Of a stretch of 32,163 bases of DNA, positions 15,901 to 24,482 are shown one piece after another. The notes beneath the pieces are model-generated. The model searched no databases. It was not told the DNA's origin and saw only the letters and a program-made list of their open reading frames with translations. Within the stretch, counting starts at the first letter, position 1, and each line of letters begins with the position of its first letter. Source of the DNA: Methanomassiliicoccales archaeon UBA147 (GTDB taxonomy: Archaea; Thermoplasmatota; Thermoplasmata; SG8-5); contig DAJR01000057.1 of the NCBI GenBank assembly GCA_002496385.1, forward strand, positions 9,085 through 41,247, given 5' to 3'. A program made the translations under genes and the position numbers.

Positions 15901-17052
15901 ATGCCGGAAATCGAGCTCAGGGGCATAACGAAGCGGTTCGGGAAGGTAACGGCCGCGGAGAATATCAATCTCAAAATCAGAGACGGGGAATATGTCACAG
16001 TGCTCGGGCCGTCCGGTTGCGGGAAGACCACGCTGGTCAAGATTCTTTCCGGCATCTGGGAGCCGACCGAGGGAGATTGCTTCATCGACGGCAGGAAAGT
16101 CACAGGAATTCCCACCTACGAGAGGGACCTTGGGTACATCTTCCAGAACATTGCGCTCTTTCCTCATATGACTGTATGGCAGAATGCAAATTACGCGCCC
16201 ATCGTGAAGGACTGGGACAGGGAGGAAGCCGATAAAGTGACTACGGAATCCCTTGAGCTGGTCAAATCCCTTCGGCGCAAGGGCTTCAAGCCTTTCGAGC
16301 TCAGCGGCGGAGAGAAGCAGAAGGTGGGCATCGCAAGGGCTCTTTGCGCGGGCTCCAAGCTGCTCATCCTCGACGAACCCCTCTCTGCGCTCGACGCAAG
16401 GGTCAGGCTTGAGCTCAGATACGAGATAAAGCGATTGGTGAAGGAGCGCGGGCTCACAGCCATCCATGTCACGCATGACCAGGAGGAGGCCATGTCCACC
16501 TCCGACCGGATAGTCCTGATGAGGGCGGGCAGGATTGTGGAAGTTGAAACTCCCGAGAACCTGTACAACAGGCCGAAAAACCTGTTCACGGCCAATTTCA
16601 TAGGCGAGGCCAACTTCATCGAGGGCAGCATACTCCAGTGCGGCACCGGGGAAATTGCAGAGTGTAAAACAGGCCCTCTTTCCGAGTGCGGCAGCGACGA
16701 ATGCATCATGGAAACGAGGCACAAACACAGGCTCGTGATAAAGAACCCGGCCGGCCAATTCAAAGTAGGCCACGGCGTCGTCGTGATGGTTCGGCCGGAG
16801 AATCTCTCAATATCCCACGATGAGAAAGAGCATTCGCTGGAAGGCAGAATAACTGACAAGATCTTCATGGGTTCATTCATCCGGTACAGGGTCGGACTGG
16901 TGACTGACGATACAGTGCTTGTGGAGGTTCCGGAAGCGGATGACAAGATATTTAATATAGGCGAGAAGGTTAATGTCAAATTCAGACCCAAGAAGCTGCT
17001 GGTCTACCCGCAGCCCATGGAAGGATTGAAGGAGGTGCTCAGCCTTGAGTGA
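15901..17052 (+). CDS. ABC importer ATPase with cysteine-rich insert (second of two)
   Basis: A 383-residue paralogue of the ATPase just upstream. Walker A is GPSGCGKTT near 37-45, the Q-loop is FQNIALFPHM, the signature is LSGGEKQKV, Walker B is LLILDEPLSALDAR, and the switch region is HVTHDQEEAM. Its TOBE-like C-terminal part holds a segment that the first ATPase lacks. Cysteines 247, 255, 263 and 268 (spacing C-x7-C-x7-C-x4-C) are followed by an H/R/K-rich stretch, which could bind a metal or act as a redox switch. The stop overlaps the TTG start of the DUF47 gene. Two intact nucleotide sites suggest both ATPases hydrolyse ATP. Confidence 0.93.
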   Translation: MPEIELRGITKRFGKVTAAENINLKIRDGEYVTVLGPSGCGKTTLVKILSGIWEPTEGDCFIDGRKVTGIPTYERDLGYIFQNIALFPHMTVWQNANYAPIVKDWDREEADKVTTESLELVKSLRRKGFKPFELSGGEKQKVGIARALCAGSKLLILDEPLSALDARVRLELRYEIKRLVKERGLTAIHVTHDQEEAMSTSDRIVLMRAGRIVEVETPENLYNRPKNLFTANFIGEANFIEGSILQCGTGEIAECKTGPLSECGSDECIMETRHKHRLVIKNPAGQFKVGHGVVVMVRPENLSISHDEKEHSLEGRITDKIFMGSFIRYRVGLVTDDTVLVEVPEADDKIFNIGEKVNVKFRPKKLLVYPQPMEGLKEVLSLE

Positions 17053-17719
17053 AGACAAGTATTCGATGTGGTTCAGCAAGAGAAGGGAATCAAATGTGAT
17101 GGACGGAGTCAAGGAGCATATTCTGAAGGTTCTTGATACCTGCGAGGAGATGGACAACGCCATCGCGGCAATAATAGCAAAGGACTATGACAGCGCCAAG
17201 CAGGCCATCGTGAGGCTCTACACAGATGAGAAGGCTGCCGACAATATCGAAGTCAGACTGAACGAGAACCTGTCCGTGGGTGACCTTCCGCCCAAGGAGA
17301 GGGAGGACCTGATGCACATGGTCAAGAGAATAGACCACATTGCCGACTGGGTGAAGAGCTCGGCAAGGAATGTCGAGGTCATAATCGACGCAAAGATCGA
17401 AGTTCCCGAAAAGATATGGAAGAACATACAGCACCTGAGCAACAGGGTCACCGAGACCGCGAAGGAAGTTAAGCTGTGCATGGATTTCCTGGGCGTTGAC
17501 AATGCGATATTTCTGGAACATCAGAGAAAGGTCGAGGCAATCGAGCATGAGATAGACGACCTCTACTTCGCTGTCAAGAAGGACATGATGATGTCCATGG
17601 GCCTGGATCCGCGCGTTATGTTCGTCATGAGGGACATAATCCACGGCCTGGAGAATGCGGCCGACAACTGCAAGGAAGCAGTCGATCTGATGCATATAAT
17701 CCAGACAGCGAACGGTTGA
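17045..17719 (+). CDS. DUF47 family PhoU-like protein
   Basis: A 224-residue all-helical protein of the DUF47 type, distantly related to PhoU. DUF47 proteins often accompany phosphate carriers and are thought to regulate them. Visible family features are the N-terminal EHILKVLDTCEEM region, the central MVKRIDHIADWVKSSARNV segment and the C-terminal ALENAAD-like IHGLENAADNCKEAV motif. Translation probably starts at TTG 17045: GGAGGTG at 17031-17037 lies 7 nt upstream, and the start overlaps the ATPase stop. Its place as last gene of the second ABC operon is the main evidence that this importer belongs to phosphate metabolism. Confidence 0.9.
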   Translation: MSEDKYSMWFSKRRESNVMDGVKEHILKVLDTCEEMDNAIAAIIAKDYDSAKQAIVRLYTDEKAADNIEVRLNENLSVGDLPPKEREDLMHMVKRIDHIADWVKSSARNVEVIIDAKIEVPEKIWKNIQHLSNRVTETAKEVKLCMDFLGVDNAIFLEHQRKVEAIEHEIDDLYFAVKKDMMMSMGLDPRVMFVMRDIIHGLENAADNCKEAVDLMHIIQTANG

Positions 17720-17755
17720 ACACTCAATTTCAATGGACCCGATACCAATATACCT

Positions 17756-17772
17756 CTATATAGCTTTAAATG
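17756..17772 (+). promoter_or_regulatory. Promoter with CTATATAG palindrome before the AbrB-PhoU gene
   Basis: CTATATAG at 17756-17763 directly abuts a TATA-like TTTAAAT at 17765-17771. The transcription start would fall near 17795, and the strong ribosome site GGAGG at 17815-17819 precedes the ATG at 17825. If the palindrome is a binding site, the regulator could control its own gene. Confidence 0.5.
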
Positions 17773-17824
17773 AAAATATAGAAAAATATTAATCCCCCGG
17801 GATTATTCAGGTTTGGAGGAAAAT

Positions 17825-18826
17825 ATGGAAACAAGGAAGGTCCAGGTCACTGGCGGCTCGTCATACATAATCACGCTGCCAAAGGAATGGGTGCTCTCGG
17901 CCAAGATAAAGAAGAACGACCCGGTCGGCGTAGCGCCACAGCCCGACGGCAGCCTGCTCATCACCCCTAACGCAACGATGGAACGGGACACCCTGACCAA
18001 GGAATTCCTCGTGGACAGCATTACGGACGGGTCCTTTCTTTTCAGGCTCCTTATCGGAGCATACATCAGCGGTTATGCAAACATTCTCGTGAGGGCCAAG
18101 GGAGGGATTCCCCCGAACCTCAGGGACAGCATAATCTCCTTTACCCAGACACTGATCGGACCGGAGATTGTCGAGGAGGATGCCAACTACATTTTCATCA
18201 AGGACCTGCTCAAGCCGACCGAGCTTCCGTTCGACAAAACTCTGAAGAGGATGTATCTGCTGGTAAAAGGCATGCACGAGAGCACTATCGCCGCACTTTC
18301 CGGCAGAGACAAGGAAATGGCCTCCGAGGTTATAAAAAGGGACAGGGATGTCGATAGGCTTCAATGGCTGGTGGCCAGACAGACCCATATGCTGCTCGAC
18401 GACATCAGCCTGTCAAAGAAGATGGACATCAGGCAGCCTGACGTGACGCTTTACCTGACAATGAGCAGGATCCTCGAAAGGGTCGGCGACCACGCGATAA
18501 TCATTGCCACGCATATCCCGGTGCTCATAGACACGGATATCGGGGCGAAGAGCGCCGACACCATAGCCAACGCGAGCCGCCAGGCACTGCAGATGCTGTC
18601 CAAGAGCATGGAGGCCTGGCAGAAGAGGGACATGGTGCTGGCCAACGACAACATTGAATCGCTGAAGCCCCTTATCCGGAACTGCAAGAAGATAAACGAC
18701 ATGGCAGCGAACATGGACGGGGAGCCAGCTGTTGCATTGAGTTATATAAGCGAGAGCATTCGCAGGACAGGCGAATATGCAACAGACATCTCCGAGCTTC
18801 TGATAAACTCCCTCGTGAACGACTGA
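17825..18826 (+). CDS. AbrB-PhoU fusion, probable phosphate regulator
   Basis: A 333-residue protein with an N-terminal SpoVT/AbrB-type swapped-hairpin DNA-binding domain (about residues 1-45: RKVQVTGGSSYIITLPKEW...). It is followed by two PhoU-like helical units with signature segments SRILERVGDHAIIIATHIP near 215 and SESIRRTGEYATDISELL near 310. This architecture is found in archaea, and in those cases it is thought to couple phosphate status to transcription. The ATG at 17825 is favoured over an upstream TTG by GGAGG 5 nt before it. It is transcribed separately from the DUF47 operon and its stop abuts the convergent protease gene with no gap. Confidence 0.92.
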   Translation: METRKVQVTGGSSYIITLPKEWVLSAKIKKNDPVGVAPQPDGSLLITPNATMERDTLTKEFLVDSITDGSFLFRLLIGAYISGYANILVRAKGGIPPNLRDSIISFTQTLIGPEIVEEDANYIFIKDLLKPTELPFDKTLKRMYLLVKGMHESTIAALSGRDKEMASEVIKRDRDVDRLQWLVARQTHMLLDDISLSKKMDIRQPDVTLYLTMSRILERVGDHAIIIATHIPVLIDTDIGAKSADTIANASRQALQMLSKSMEAWQKRDMVLANDNIESLKPLIRNCKKINDMAANMDGEPAVALSYISESIRRTGEYATDISELLINSLVND

Positions 18827-20221
18827 TCAAAGGATCCTGGGTCCGATTACCTGCCATAGTATCAGGAAAAGGATGGCGAGGGCAAGGCCGAAGCCTATCT
18901 TGTCCACAGCCTTCTTTCTCTTTTCCTCGGCATTGTAGGCTCTGAGCTTTCCGAGCAGGGTGTCGAGCCAATCCTTGAAGATATAGCCGCCGTCAAGCGG
19001 CACGGCGGGAAGCGCGTTGCTCAGCCCCACCATGAGGTTGAGCCAGAATATCCAGTAGCAGATATTGGCCAGTACCCAGAATAAGCTGTCAGGCAGAAAC
19101 GACCAGAAGCCCTCGATGACGTAGAATTCCGCGATCTGGCCTTCTATCGGGCTCAGACGCTGCAAAGGCAGAGTCACGTACATGGATATTGAGCCAGCCA
19201 CCTCCCCGAGTGTGTCGGAGTCGCCGATTGGGTGGAAGTATTCCCGGGTCACCGTAAGGGTGTTGACGCCAAGGTATCCCTTGCCCATGTCCTCCATCTT
19301 CCCTGTGGCGTTGAATTTATCGGTCAGGTTGGCGCTCAGGACGATGTCGGCATCCGAATTGGTGTTAAATGCGACTATTTCAACAGTCTGGTTGGCATGG
19401 GTATGGGATATCGCCTCGGTGAAATCGGACTGCGTTTCTATGGCAGTCCCGTTGAAGCTCAGCATTATCATCCCTTTCTCCAGACCAGCAACATCAGCGG
19501 CTGACAGTTCTGTGACACTGGTCACTCCGACGCCTTCCGCCACCGGCTGGACGCTTCCCATCAGAACCATTGAAAAGATGAGAGAGAACACGCCCGCCAC
19601 TATGATGTTGGATGCCGGGCCTGCGCTGTACATCCTGACGCGTTTCTTCTTCTCCACCTTCTTGATGGCCTCCTCGTCCGGTTCGACGAAAGCGCCCATG
19701 GGTATTATGAAAAGCAGGATGCCCAATGAAAGGATCTTCACCTTGGCCAGGGCCGAAAGGATACCGTGGGAGAACTCATGGACCACCATTGCGACCACCA
19801 ATCCGATTATCCCGTACCAGAGGGGTATGAGCGGGTTCAGCCCGGGAAGCCCGAGCAGCATGTGCGGGTCCAGGTCGATGTCCCTTGCGCGCTCTATCAC
19901 CAGGTATGCCGTTAAACAAAGCAAGGAGGTCATGGTCACCATGGAGATTGCGGTTATCACAACTGAAATGCGGCCATACCATTCCACCGACTTTGGCCGG
20001 TTCTTGGCCACTCCCTCGATGAACTCCCTCCCCCTCCGGGTCTTCCACATCACGAACGGCCCCATGCCGCTAAGGTTCATTCTCTCCAATCGCTCTTTCC
20101 ATCTGGTGAAAACAAGAGTCACGCACACTGTCCATATTATTATTATCAGCAGCGTCAGAGAATACCAGAACAACAGACCCATATTACCAGTTTCCAGATG
20201 GGCGGGGATTGTACATTTCAT
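18827..20221 (-). CDS. Site-2-type intramembrane metalloprotease with PDZ domain
   Basis: A 464-residue M50-family protease that would cut membrane-spanning substrates within the bilayer. The N-terminal span (about 14-38) and a second hydrophobic region precede the zinc motif HEFSHG near 147-152. A PDZ-like domain (about 220-300: GMIMLSFNGTAIETQSDF...) follows. The second metal-site motif NALPAVPLDGG lies near residues 404-414. All expected catalytic residues are present. Starts at 20221 (leaderless from a TATA-like element 25 nt upstream) and at the internal ATG 20182 are both possible. It is divergent from the first GTPase gene and next to receptor-like proteins with single spans, so regulated cleavage of surface proteins is an attractive idea but not shown. 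Confidence 0.92.
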   Translation of the reverse strand: MKCTIPAHLETGNMGLLFWYSLTLLIIIIWTVCVTLVFTRWKERLERMNLSGMGPFVMWKTRRGREFIEGVAKNRPKSVEWYGRISVVITAISMVTMTSLLCLTAYLVIERARDIDLDPHMLLGLPGLNPLIPLWYGIIGLVVAMVVHEFSHGILSALAKVKILSLGILLFIIPMGAFVEPDEEAIKKVEKKKRVRMYSAGPASNIIVAGVFSLIFSMVLMGSVQPVAEGVGVTSVTELSAADVAGLEKGMIMLSFNGTAIETQSDFTEAISHTHANQTVEIVAFNTNSDADIVLSANLTDKFNATGKMEDMGKGYLGVNTLTVTREYFHPIGDSDTLGEVAGSISMYVTLPLQRLSPIEGQIAEFYVIEGFWSFLPDSLFWVLANICYWIFWLNLMVGLSNALPAVPLDGGYIFKDWLDTLLGKLRAYNAEEKRKKAVDKIGFGLALAILFLILWQVIGPRIL

Positions 20222-20244
20222 TATTAATGCTTTCTGAACAAAAG

Positions 20245-20254
20245 TATTTAAATC
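20245..20254. promoter_or_regulatory. Shared palindromic TATA element between protease and GTPase genes
   Basis: ATTTAAAT at 20246-20253 is a perfect palindrome. It lies about 26 nt from the protease ATG (20221) on the minus side and about 41 nt from the GTPase ATG (20294) on the plus side. One element could therefore serve both divergent genes. Confidence 0.5.
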
Positions 20255-20293
20255 CCTTCCATAGTGTTGCCATGGAAGGAGAATGCAGACTAT

Positions 20294-21136
20294 ATGGCTA
20301 GCGAGCGGATAAAGAAGAACGTGATACTCCTCGGCGATGGCGCCGTGGGGAAGACAAGCCTGATCAAGAGATTCGTCCTTGACCAGTTCGACGACAAGTA
20401 CATAACGACCATCGGCACCAAGGTAACGAAAAAAGAGGTTTTCATCGGCGATTCTGACAACGGCGCAGAGATGACGATGCTCATCTGGGACATTCTCGGA
20501 CAGAAGGGCTATCGGTATACCCAGGCGCTGTCATTCGGGGGGATAGAAGGCGCAATACTTGTCGCTGACACGACCCGACCGGAGACTCTCCTCAGCCTGA
20601 AGGAATACTGGATACCCTCGATATTGAGTGTCGTCGGCCCGGTTCCGATAATCTTCCTTGGAAACAAATGCGACCTGGCCTCAGAAAGGGAGTTCGGCGT
20701 GAAGGAAATTGAAGCCCTGGCAAAGGAAAGCTGCCAGGGATTCGGGGCAAAATGCTTTTTGACAAGCGCAAAGACCGGCGATTCAGTGGAGGATGCCTTT
20801 TACAGCATGGCCGAAACCCTGAGATATGTCACAGTCAAGGCCAAGGATGACATACCGCAGTACTTTGTCGAACGCGGCGACCTGCACAACCTTGTAGACG
20901 TGGTGGACCACATCGTCGCGGACTTCAGCAATCAGTTCGGGGGCCTGGAGAATGCCACCCCTATCATTAAGCGCCAGATGGAAAAGGCCGGCCTCTATCT
21001 TGAGAACCCCTCCTATAAATCTGTAATCGAATTCATAAACGGTCTATCAAACGCAGAAGAAGGATTTCGTACGCCTGAAGAGATAAGGATGAACAGGACG
21101 AAGAGGCTGTACATGGCCAACAATCTTTCGAAATAA
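20294..21136 (+). CDS. Ras/Rab-like small GTPase with C-terminal extension (1)
   Basis: A 280-residue GTPase. The G-domain (about 1-175) has P-loop GDGAVGKTS at 14-22, switch I TTIGTK at 38-43, WDILGQ at 65-70 keeping the catalytic glutamine, NKCD near 121, and TSAKT near 155. It resembles eukaryotic Rab and Ras proteins more than bacterial MglA in these motifs. The last roughly 100 residues form an extra domain shared with the GTPase at 27287: VADFSNQFGG, ATPIIKRQMEKAGL, then an NP-containing helix. No lipid-attachment motif is visible. The ATG at 20294 is chosen because the family begins just before the P-loop; a TTG at 20264 is also in frame. AGGAG at 20277-20281 is 12 nt upstream. Confidence 0.93.
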   Translation: MASERIKKNVILLGDGAVGKTSLIKRFVLDQFDDKYITTIGTKVTKKEVFIGDSDNGAEMTMLIWDILGQKGYRYTQALSFGGIEGAILVADTTRPETLLSLKEYWIPSILSVVGPVPIIFLGNKCDLASEREFGVKEIEALAKESCQGFGAKCFLTSAKTGDSVEDAFYSMAETLRYVTVKAKDDIPQYFVERGDLHNLVDVVDHIVADFSNQFGGLENATPIIKRQMEKAGLYLENPSYKSVIEFINGLSNAEEGFRTPEEIRMNRTKRLYMANNLSK

Positions 21137-21151
21137 TTTGGGCTCCCCAAA
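21137..21151. terminator. Hairpin in the convergent gap after the first GTPase gene
   Basis: TTTGGG and CCCAAA arms (6 bp) with a 3-base loop start directly after the TAA stop. The gap to the convergent receptor gene is only 25 bp, so the hairpin could mark transcript ends for both directions. Archaeal termination usually depends on T-runs, so this is a weak call. Confidence 0.35.
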
Positions 21152-21161
21152 GCTTGTTCAA

Positions 21162-24100
21162 TCATATATTCTGCCAGTTTTGTATGAGAGTGTCCAGTTG
21201 CGCATCTATGTCAGAGAGCTGTGTCATGCGTCCGTCCCACGCATTCAGGAAGCTGTGTTCCGATTCTATCCTTCCGATGATCTCCTTGATGTTGGATTCC
21301 AGCTTCCTGTTCATCGAGCCGGAGTAGATAATGACCAGGTTGGTGTATTTACCCCTTTCAAGGAAAAGCTCCTTGTCGCCGAATTCCAGTTTTTTTACCT
21401 TGTCGCTTTTATCGTTCGAGAGCGAGTCGCTGACGAATTCCTGGACCGCGGTGAGCATCGCCCCAACAAGATCCCCGTCCAATTCGGATTTCTGGCCGGA
21501 TTTGGATTTTTTGTGCGAAATCAACCGTCCGTCCCGGTATATCACAAAAGCGTCTGTGATGGAGGGCGGCTCCGGTTTGAAAACGTACCAGAGACCCAAT
21601 ACGGCCGCGACGCTGCCTATGAAAATTGCCAACCCCGACCATGGCCAGTATATCTTTTCCTGGAATGTATAAACTCTGTTAATGGCAACTGCGACAGGAA
21701 CTGAAGTCTCGGCCGGCATTATTCCGTTGACAGGATCTGCCACCTGCATATACAGAACGATTGGGCGCACAACCGAGTTCTCGTCAAGTTTCATCGCACG
21801 CAACATGAATGTGAAAGAATGGGGGCCCGGCCCGACATTGAAAATCTCCCATCTGCACATTCCGGCAATATGGATGCATTCTTCACTGCTCGATACATAC
21901 TCCAGGCCATGGGGGACTGTGAAATTGAATTTCACCGAATCTGCCTGCCCGAACCCAGTGTTGTTGTAATGAACGGTGATTACCAGCATCTCACTGGAAT
22001 TGACCGTCGTGCTCTGTGTCACCACCACAAGATCAAGATTGGAGGACAGTTCCGCCCTTATGCCGACCGGATTCGTTTCCGCCCTCAGCATGTGGCCTGA
22101 GCTGTCCGAATATTCGGCTGTGAAACTCGTGATGATTGTGGATCCCTGGGCGACGTTTTCCTTCAAAGCCGCTGCGAAAATGATTGTTCTTGATGAATTC
22201 CCGGTGATGTTAAAAAGAACCCATGATATGTTGCCAGTTTCAAGCCTCTCGTCCCGGGTGCCATTTATCCATGCGATGCTGGCTATGCCAGATCCGGTAT
22301 TGTTCAAGAACAGGGTACAGTTGAGTGTATCGCCCACATCGGCGGTCCCATCCTGGATGAAAAGCTCAAGGGCTATCCGTGGCCCGAATACCTGCATCGG
22401 CACGGTCCTGAGCATGGATTCAACGCGATTCTCCAGGGGATCAAGATAATCAAGGGTGACGGTCGTTTGCAATGTTTCTCCGTCAATTACGCCCGTTCTA
22501 ACTCTTGCATCGATCCAGAGGCAATTTTGCCCCAGAGGAACATCCTTGAAAATATATTTCTGAATGCCTGTATTGGAGTCCGGAATATAAGTGTCAAATA
22601 TGCTCAGCGTCTGGCTGTTGTTTGACACATATTCCAGTCTTTCGTCGAGATAGATGTTCAGCCATATAGTTGAGGAAATGCTCTGGGCTGTATTGTTGAA
22701 AAACACACGCAATCGAATAAGGTCACCCGGCATCGCGCCGGACCTATTCCATATAGGTTCAAGGACAAGGTTTGGGACACTTGAGACATAAGTGAGCCCC
22801 ATCTTCATTATGGAAGGGGTCACTGCCGTGTCTGTCGTGTTCAGGACGGCTCTGAAGCGAATCCCGTTCCCTCCTCCCGCGTTCATCTGGATCGCCCGCA
22901 GATCACCGTTCAGCGGAACATCCTTCCAAGTGATTCCCGAATCGGTGGAATATCTGTATCTCACGGATTGGCCGCGTGTTTCCTCCTCGTGAGAGAAGAA
23001 CCCCCATCTGACGATGTTGGACGGCAGGAAATCATGCGTCTCAACGATGCCCCCGAGGTGCAGCCTGTCATAAGAAACGCTAAAATTGGATAGCACCGGC
23101 GTGACATTTGTGGTTGATGTTGTGAATTCAACCCTGTATTGAAGATACCTGCTCAGCGGCCTGTCAATAGCCGAGCCCGACGGGTCGGAGAGCGGAGAAC
23201 TCCAACCTGACCAGATGCTGTCAGTCGAGACATTCGTATTGCCTGTCCTGACGAATAAGCTCACATCGGCACCGGGAGGGAGCGTCTCATCCCATGAGAT
23301 GTTCTTCCATGTTGCATACGACCCGGCATCGAAAACCTCGGAAACATAGGTCCCATTTGGCCTGTACGCCCGGAAGGTTACAGAGGCATTGTCCCAGAAA
23401 TTGTCGATGCCAGTCCCGGGAACGAACACATTGCTTGCGTTCCCCCTCGTATCTGTGTATGTGAGCAGGGTGATGTTGTATTCACCCGGTTCGGTGAATA
23501 TACCCGCATCTCCCCACCAAATCGGTTTATAGGCGGTATAGCTTTCGGTCAACAATCCAGAATCATAAACCGTAATATTTTGAAAAGGTGGTGCCAATTG
23601 CGATATTTTTATTTTAACTGCGGAACCCGGTTCAGCGGCATATGAATTGTTTTGAAAATTGTGGAATGCAGAGATGTTTACTGAAAGGGGAACGGAAGGC
23701 ATGACAAATGATTGATTGAGCCAGACGATTGCATTATAACCAGAAAATGCATCCCATTCACCCACATAATTCCACCAGCAATATTTATTGTCTGAATGTC
23801 CCCCAGTTGGGATTCTCCGCTCGCGATTGTCCCAGAAATCGCCCTGATAGGTGGATGTCCAGTTATCTACCATATTGTAATCCCATTCTCCCAGATCATC
23901 CGGGCTCGTAAAATTCCCATTCCCCAGTAGCTGGACAGTATCAGTCATGGCAAGAGCAATCCTTCCGGACGGGGAAATGTCCAGGTTCGACAATGTGCCA
24001 TTGTCCAGCTGTTGTTGGGTTTGTTTCATCCATTCGGTTTCATAGAAGGACAGGTTGGCAAATCCTGGTTCCAGGCTGACATTCGTAATATAGTAATCCT

Positions 24101-24263
24101 CTGCGTCCGCAAAATTCCATGAAACTGTTGCTATTCCCTCCGAATCCGAGATAAGCGTGGGGTCCGATGCAGCTTCTCCGGAAAAGGGCAGGCAAGGTGC
24201 CATTGAAAGAAGCAACGCAATGCATCCCGCTATTATTTTGCCCGCAGATGGATTCGCTCTCAT
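21162..24263 (-). CDS. Large surface protein with one span and a cytoplasmic roadblock/longin-like tail
   Basis: A 1033-residue protein. A signal peptide (about 1-32) precedes a long extracellular region rich in N-x-S/T sites and beta strands. Two repeats near residues 640-860 resemble DUF11/CARDB-type Ig-like domains (DVGDTLNCTLFLNNTG, then STTVNSSEMLVITVHYNNTG). One membrane span lies near 870-893. The last 138 residues are cytoplasmic: DAFVIYRDGRLISHKK, then LVGAMLTAVQEFVSD, LEFGDKELFLERG and NLVIIYSG. This strand-helix-strand order resembles roadblock/LC7 or longin-like domains that bind small GTPases. The assignment is by pattern, not search. Three small-GTPase genes lie within 5 kb. Start: ATG at 24263 with a purine-rich tract directly before it; spacing is unusually short. 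Confidence 0.85.
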   Translation of the reverse strand: MRANPSAGKIIAGCIALLLSMAPCLPFSGEAASDPTLISDSEGIATVSWNFADAEDYYITNVSLEPGFANLSFYETEWMKQTQQQLDNGTLSNLDISPSGRIALAMTDTVQLLGNGNFTSPDDLGEWDYNMVDNWTSTYQGDFWDNRERRIPTGGHSDNKYCWWNYVGEWDAFSGYNAIVWLNQSFVMPSVPLSVNISAFHNFQNNSYAAEPGSAVKIKISQLAPPFQNITVYDSGLLTESYTAYKPIWWGDAGIFTEPGEYNITLLTYTDTRGNASNVFVPGTGIDNFWDNASVTFRAYRPNGTYVSEVFDAGSYATWKNISWDETLPPGADVSLFVRTGNTNVSTDSIWSGWSSPLSDPSGSAIDRPLSRYLQYRVEFTTSTTNVTPVLSNFSVSYDRLHLGGIVETHDFLPSNIVRWGFFSHEEETRGQSVRYRYSTDSGITWKDVPLNGDLRAIQMNAGGGNGIRFRAVLNTTDTAVTPSIMKMGLTYVSSVPNLVLEPIWNRSGAMPGDLIRLRVFFNNTAQSISSTIWLNIYLDERLEYVSNNSQTLSIFDTYIPDSNTGIQKYIFKDVPLGQNCLWIDARVRTGVIDGETLQTTVTLDYLDPLENRVESMLRTVPMQVFGPRIALELFIQDGTADVGDTLNCTLFLNNTGSGIASIAWINGTRDERLETGNISWVLFNITGNSSRTIIFAAALKENVAQGSTIITSFTAEYSDSSGHMLRAETNPVGIRAELSSNLDLVVVTQSTTVNSSEMLVITVHYNNTGFGQADSVKFNFTVPHGLEYVSSSEECIHIAGMCRWEIFNVGPGPHSFTFMLRAMKLDENSVVRPIVLYMQVADPVNGIMPAETSVPVAVAINRVYTFQEKIYWPWSGLAIFIGSVAAVLGLWYVFKPEPPSITDAFVIYRDGRLISHKKSKSGQKSELDGDLVGAMLTAVQEFVSDSLSNDKSDKVKKLEFGDKELFLERGKYTNLVIIYSGSMNRKLESNIKEIIGRIESEHSFLNAWDGRMTQLSDIDAQLDTLIQNWQNI

Positions 24264-24482
24264 CCTCCCTCGCCATTCCTCATTCTTCTAACGGTAAATC
24301 GTATCGAGTTTAAACATTCCAATATTGATTCATCCCGCAAAACCCCGATGCTCTAATATTATAAATAATTTATGGATATCTTTAAATACAGTTAAATCCA
24401 AATCTTTATATATGAATATTGCCATATTATGTATGTATTTTACAATAATCTAATCCAGGTATATCTGAGATAGGGGTGAAAA
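24264..24482. promoter_or_regulatory. Divergent A/T-rich promoter region between the two large surface-protein genes
   Basis: A 219-bp spacer. A TATA-like TTTATATAT at 24405-24413 precedes the plus-strand gene at 24483, with the ribosome site GGGGTGA at 24473-24479, 4 nt before its ATG. For the minus-strand gene I see several A/T-rich candidates (around 24306-24316 and 24354-24366) but no clear choice. No ORF is supported here. Confidence 0.5.
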
